The position numbers and the translations under genes are program-made. The notes below the pieces were generated by a model. That model saw only the letters and a list, made by a program, of their open reading frames with translations, made no database searches and had not been told where the DNA came from. From an uncultured Collinsella sp. (GTDB taxonomy: Bacteria > Actinomycetota > Coriobacteriia > Coriobacteriales > Coriobacteriaceae), in the NCBI GenBank assembly GCA_947507155.1, contig CANNOC010000008.1, positions 1 through 64,000 of the forward strand: DNA of 64,000 nucleotides, in the 5' to 3' direction. This document shows positions 60,538 through 64,000 of this stretch, piece by piece; positions within the stretch are counted from its first letter, which is position 1, and each line of letters starts with the position of its first letter.

Positions 60538-60565
60538 GTGTTACGAATCTAACAATACGTAACAC
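60538..60565. promoter_or_regulatory. NikR-type operator
   Basis: GTGTTAC-N14-GTAACAC is a perfect 7-bp inverted repeat (8 bp if one more pair is counted). This matches the known GTGTTAC-type NikR box found in several bacterial groups, and its position just downstream of the -10 fits repression by NikR-Ni. No nikR gene is in the window. Confidence 0.65.
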
Positions 60566-60622
60566 TCTTAAGGTGATTTAAGCGGCGTTGCAATTCCGTG
60601 CGCCGATAACCGGGAGGCGTAC

Positions 60623-61681
60623 ATGCACATTCCAGATAATTATCTGTCTCCGCAGACCGATGCCGTCATGGCGGTGGCAATGGTGCCCGTTTGGGTTCAC
60701 TGCATCAAGAAGGTGCGCGCCACGCTCGATCGCGAGCACATGGCGTTCCTGGGCATCTGCGCCGCATTCTCCTTCTTGCTCATGATGTTCAACGTGCCGC
60801 TGCCCGGCGGTACCACTGGTCACGCCGTTGGTGGCGCGCTCATCGCGCTGCTGCTAGGCCCCGAGGCTGCTGCCATTGCCGTCTCGGTCGCGCTGGCGCT
60901 GCAGGCGCTGCTGTTTGGCGACGGCGGCATCCTGTCCTTTGGCGCCAACTGCTTTAACATGGCCTTCGTGCTGCCGTTTGCCGCTGCTATCGTGTTCCGT
61001 GCGCTCAACAGCCGTTTGCACGACAAGAGCTGGGGCATCTCGGTTTCGGCCATCGTAAGCGGCTGGGTCGGCCTGTGCCTGGCGGCCCTGTGCGCGGCAA
61101 TCGAGTTTGGTATTCAGCCGATGCTCTTCACCAACGCCTCGGGTGCTCCGCTGTACTGCCCCTTCCCGCTGTCCGTTTCCATTCCGGCCATGCTGATCCC
61201 GCATATGCTGGTAGCCGGTGTGGTCGAGGGCGTGGCGACGGCCGCCATCTACGGCTTTATCAAGAAGACGGCGCCGAGCATTATCGTCGGGCCCGAGGCC
61301 ATCGATGGCCAGCTTGCTGCCGAGGGCGCTGCTGTCAAGAAGACCTCGCTGGTTCCCACGCTCATTTTGGTCGCCGTGCTCGTGGTGGCCACGCCGCTGG
61401 GATTGCTTGCCACCGGTGACGCCTGGGGTGAGTGGGACGCCGAGGGCGCCGCAACTGCCGTTCAGGAGGCTGGCGACGACAGCCTGCAGGCTTCGGTCGG
61501 CCTCGATACTCCGACCTTTGCCGACGCGCTGCCCACGGGTGATTACCTGCAGGCCTATTCCGAGGAACAGGGCCTTGGCTTTGCCGGCCAGGCTGCCATG
61601 TATATCCTTTCCGGTGTGATTGGCGTGGCGGTGCTCACCATCGCATTCCGCCTGATTTCGCTGACGGTTAAGGAAAGCTGA
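60623..61681 (+). CDS. nikMN: nickel/cobalt ECF transporter substrate component, NikM-NikN fusion (CbiM-like)
   Basis: The 352-residue protein has the N-terminal MHIPDNYLSPQ signature (conserved Met-His metal ligands), about seven membrane helices of CbiM/NikM, and a C-terminal PDGLE-like extension (LVVATPLGLLATGDAWGEWD) ending in a membrane helix, as in NikMN fusions. The NikR-type box upstream favours nickel over cobalt. It forms the metal-binding S component of the importer with NikQ and NikO. It heads a three-gene operon. Confidence 0.85.
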   Translation: MHIPDNYLSPQTDAVMAVAMVPVWVHCIKKVRATLDREHMAFLGICAAFSFLLMMFNVPLPGGTTGHAVGGALIALLLGPEAAAIAVSVALALQALLFGDGGILSFGANCFNMAFVLPFAAAIVFRALNSRLHDKSWGISVSAIVSGWVGLCLAALCAAIEFGIQPMLFTNASGAPLYCPFPLSVSIPAMLIPHMLVAGVVEGVATAAIYGFIKKTAPSIIVGPEAIDGQLAAEGAAVKKTSLVPTLILVAVLVVATPLGLLATGDAWGEWDAEGAATAVQEAGDDSLQASVGLDTPTFADALPTGDYLQAYSEEQGLGFAGQAAMYILSGVIGVAVLTIAFRLISLTVKES

Positions 61682-61685
61682 GCGC

Positions 61686-62522
61686 ATGCAAATGGTCGAG
61701 CTGCCTAGCTGGCTTGCGGCCGAGGAGCGATACGAGCCCGCGGGGGCTCGGCATCGTGTGATGCAAAAGAATGTCCTGCACCTGGCGAGCCTGCTTGAGC
61801 GGGTTCGCCTGGGTGGAGGTGCGCACGAGGGCGGGTCGATGGTCGACCGCGCCCTTTCTTGCGTTTCGGCTCCGGTGCGTCTGGTGGGGATGTTCGTTTG
61901 CGTCCTGTGCGTGTGTCTGACGCAAAGCCCGCTGTACCTCATGTTGATGGCGGCTATCGTGTTGGTGCTGGTCGCGGTGCGCCCGGTGCGCGGGCTGCGG
62001 GCGACTTTTGTGCCGGCATTGGCTGCCGCGGGGTTTGCCGTGGTTCTGGCACTGCCTGCTCTGCTGCTGGGTGCTTCTGCCACGGGCGCCATGCTCAAGA
62101 TCGCGCTCAAGACCTTCATTAATGTGTCACTGGTGCTGGGCGTTTCGTGGACCCTCACGTGGAGCCGCATGTCGGCTGCGCTCAAGATGCTGCATCTACC
62201 CGACGAGGTTATCTTTACCTTTGATATGGCGCTCAAGCACGTTGAGGTGCTGGGCCGCACGGCGCACGATCTGTGCGAATCAGTCATGCTGCGCAGCGTC
62301 GGTTCCGCGCCTGCGGGTTTTTCGCGCACCGACTCGCTGGCGGGTATCATGGGCATGACGTTTATCAAGGCGATGGAATGCAGCCGCGCGATGGACGAGA
62401 CCATGCTGTGCCGCGGCTTCGCCGGCGTGTATCCGGCGCCTGCACGGAGCGGCTTTGGCTGGCGCGATGCGGCTTACGCGGCCGTTGTGACGTTGCTCGC
62501 CGTGTTGTGCGCGATGTTGTAG
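61686..62522 (+). CDS. nikQ: ECF transporter transmembrane component, NikQ/CbiQ-like
   Basis: The 278-residue multi-spanning protein has helices in about residues 55-125 and the C-terminal coupling segment (SWTLTWSRMSAALKMLHLPDE and MDETMLCRGFAG) that contacts the ATPase. It starts 4 bases after nikMN. It links the S component to the ATPase of the nickel importer. Confidence 0.88.
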   Translation: MQMVELPSWLAAEERYEPAGARHRVMQKNVLHLASLLERVRLGGGAHEGGSMVDRALSCVSAPVRLVGMFVCVLCVCLTQSPLYLMLMAAIVLVLVAVRPVRGLRATFVPALAAAGFAVVLALPALLLGASATGAMLKIALKTFINVSLVLGVSWTLTWSRMSAALKMLHLPDEVIFTFDMALKHVEVLGRTAHDLCESVMLRSVGSAPAGFSRTDSLAGIMGMTFIKAMECSRAMDETMLCRGFAGVYPAPARSGFGWRDAAYAAVVTLLAVLCAML

Positions 62523-62566
62523 CGCGGACGGTCGAACCGTCGATGTGAGTAGGGAAGGGCGACGTT

Positions 62567-63337
62567 TTGGCAAACGATACGAATAACGCGATGGGTGTGA
62601 GCGGTGTTGCCGGCGCCGAGGTCACGCCGCTCATCGAGTTTCGCGACGTGGTGTTTTCCTATGCGGGTCATACGGTGGTCGACGGCGTTTCATTGCAGGT
62701 GAACCGTGGGGAGCTCGTTGCTCTGCTTGGTCCTAACGGCTGCGGCAAGACGACGATCATGCGTCTTATCAACGGCCTTGAGCTTGCGGACGCGGGTGCG
62801 TACCTGTTCGACGGGTATGCGGTCGATGCCGCATATCTCAAGGATTCCGCGACGGCCCAGCGGTTCCATCAGCGCGTGGGCTTTGTGTTCCAAAACGCCG
62901 ATGCGCAGCTCTTTTGTGCCACGGTCGGCGAGGAAGTCGCGTTTGGCCCGGCTCAAATGGGGCTGCCGGCAGACGAGCTCGAGCGCCGCGTCCGCGATGC
63001 CATGGAGCTGTTCCAGGTTGCCGATCTTGCCGACGTCTCTCCCTATCAGCTCTCGGGCGGGCAAAAGAAGCGCGTTGCGCTGGCTGCGGTGGTGTCGATG
63101 AACCCGGATATCCTGGTGCTCGACGAGCCCACCAACGGACTTGACGAGGACTCGTGCGACATCGTGGTCAACTTTCTACTGGCCTATGTTGCTGCCGGCA
63201 AGACGGTCTTGATGAGCACACACCATCAGGATTTGGTGCGGCGCCTGGGTGCCCGCGCCATCTATATCGATCGATATCACCATGTGGTTGAGGCGCCGGT
63301 GTCGTCGTATGGAACCGAGAGCGGCGCTGCGGAATAG
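62567..63337 (+). CDS. nikO: ECF transporter ATP-binding component, NikO/CbiO-like
   Basis: The 256-residue ABC ATPase has Walker A GPNGCGKT (55-62), Q-loop FQNADAQLF, signature LSGGQ (162-166), Walker B ILVLDEP (182-188) and H-loop STHHQD. The TTG start has GGGAAGGG 7 bases upstream; an ATG at 62591 is possible. It completes the nikMNQO operon. Confidence 0.88.
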   Translation: MANDTNNAMGVSGVAGAEVTPLIEFRDVVFSYAGHTVVDGVSLQVNRGELVALLGPNGCGKTTIMRLINGLELADAGAYLFDGYAVDAAYLKDSATAQRFHQRVGFVFQNADAQLFCATVGEEVAFGPAQMGLPADELERRVRDAMELFQVADLADVSPYQLSGGQKKRVALAAVVSMNPDILVLDEPTNGLDEDSCDIVVNFLLAYVAAGKTVLMSTHHQDLVRRLGARAIYIDRYHHVVEAPVSSYGTESGAAE

Positions 63338-63416
63338 TTGCTGCGTAGAGCGTGCGTAGCCGCCCGCGCGGCTTTGCCGTGATGGTATAGTTATCCAGGT
63401 TTTTATGGGGGTGGCT

Positions 63417-64000
63417 ATGCCAAGCTGGAACATTCATATCGCTCAGACGGAGCGTTTGCTGGAGCGCACCGGTGCGCTTGCCAATAGCGTGCGCGACCGC
63501 AATGCCTTTTTGTTTGGCTGCGTGGTTCCGGATATCTTCGTGGGCTATATGGTCCCTGGCATCGCCGATCCCATCCCGTACCGCATTACGCACTTTGCAA
63601 AGCCCGAGCCTATCCCCAAGCCTCGTGAGCATGAGTTCTGGGATACCTATGTGGCACCGTTGCTCAAAGGGGCGCCTGTTGGTACGCCGGCTGCCGCGAC
63701 CTCGATTGTCGAGGAGCGTGAGCGACTCAATCGTGTACATTATCCCCAACGTTACAAGGACGCCGAGCCGGTTGCCGGTCCCGGTGCTAGTGAGCTTTCG
63801 CTCGCGCCCGATGACGTGGCGCAGTCGCTGCTCGATCTGACGCTGGGCGTTTGGTCTCACCTCGTGGCCGATACCGTGTGGAACACCCGCGTGAACCAGT
63901 ACCTGGAGGCGCACGGCGGCAAGCCGTGCGAGGAATTCCGCATTAAAAAGCAAGGCGACTTTGACTGGTTTGGCAAGACGCTCGGCATTGTTTCGATTCC
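63417..64000 (+). CDS. zinc-dependent phospholipase C-like protein (3' end outside window)
   Basis: The open frame from ATG 63417 runs past base 64000. The N-terminus MPSWNIHIAQTERLLERTG, then RNAFLFGCVVPDIFVGYMVPG and LTLGVWSHLVADTVWNTRV, matches the zinc-dependent phospholipase C family, with His and Asp ligand candidates in PDIFVGY and WSHLVAD. Only about 194 residues are present. Its role may be phosphate or lipid metabolism. TATAGT at about 63386 may be its -10. Confidence 0.7.
   Translation, partial: MPSWNIHIAQTERLLERTGALANSVRDRNAFLFGCVVPDIFVGYMVPGIADPIPYRITHFAKPEPIPKPREHEFWDTYVAPLLKGAPVGTPAAATSIVEERERLNRVHYPQRYKDAEPVAGPGASELSLAPDDVAQSLLDLTLGVWSHLVADTVWNTRVNQYLEAHGGKPCEEFRIKKQGDFDWFGKTLGIVSI

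Overview
The window is a GC-rich, gene-dense piece of a bacterial chromosome. Gene content points to a gut member of the Coriobacteriia, most likely Collinsella or a close relative. That assignment is an inference from three things: mannose-family PTS/SIS loci, a tRNA-Phe T-box upstream of pheST, and many short palindromic intergenic repeats. No rRNA or other taxonomic marker is present.

Layout. 1-1515: an IS110-family insertion sequence with a possible bridge-RNA region. 1.6-14 kb: a DMT transporter, then a fused-EIIAB mannose-type PTS operon ending in a FrlB-like SIS deglycase, a HAD phosphatase, a YitT membrane protein, a GntR/UTRA regulator, RecQ, and a second GntR/UTRA regulator next to a second SIS deglycase. 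14-23 kb: an LDH/HicDH-family dehydrogenase, MetA, an AbiEi/DUF559-like orphan, 5-formyl-THF cyclo-ligase, a HicAB toxin-antitoxin pair and an M16C metalloprotease. 23-28 kb: a third GntR/UTRA regulator with a second PTS (separate EIIA, EIIB, SIS, EIIC, EIID). 28-40 kb: accessory genes (AlbA_2 ATPase regulator with repeated upstream sites, PilZ protein, three surface proteins, a frameshifted HNH nuclease, a DUF4143 ATPase with four 23-bp-spaced iterons, a DUF5710 protein, an orphan protein) and a tRNA-Val. 40.4-49.5 kb: an eight-gene surface-protein locus. 49.6-64 kb: a second DMT transporter, a DUF4012 protein, GlmM, an M32 carboxypeptidase, T-box-pheS-pheT, a NikR-box-nikMNQO nickel transporter and a truncated zinc-dependent phospholipase C-like gene.

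How the genes work together. The two PTS loci and three SIS deglycases look like uptake and cleavage of Amadori compounds (fructoselysine/glucoselysine type). Each deglycase has a GntR/UTRA regulator nearby, and a shared ATAACGTC-like motif lies in front of several of these genes.

The most unusual region is 40.4-49.5 kb. Four tandem membrane-exported proteins share an A-T-Y/F-A-W-F/Y signal-peptide end and a C-terminal W-L-E-G-x-D-P-x-C-like motif. They are followed by a SipW/Sec11-type signal peptidase, a membrane-anchored McrB-like AAA+ ATPase, a long coiled-coil protein with a DUF2357-like N-terminus, and a second SipW-type peptidase. Three more proteins with the same C-terminal motif lie at 30.4-34.4 kb, one of them directly behind a PilZ (c-di-GMP receptor) gene. 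I propose this as a candidate undescribed surface-fibre assembly system.

The intergenic regions carry several families of palindromes, including a 180-bp inverted-repeat element whose two copies show compensating base changes.
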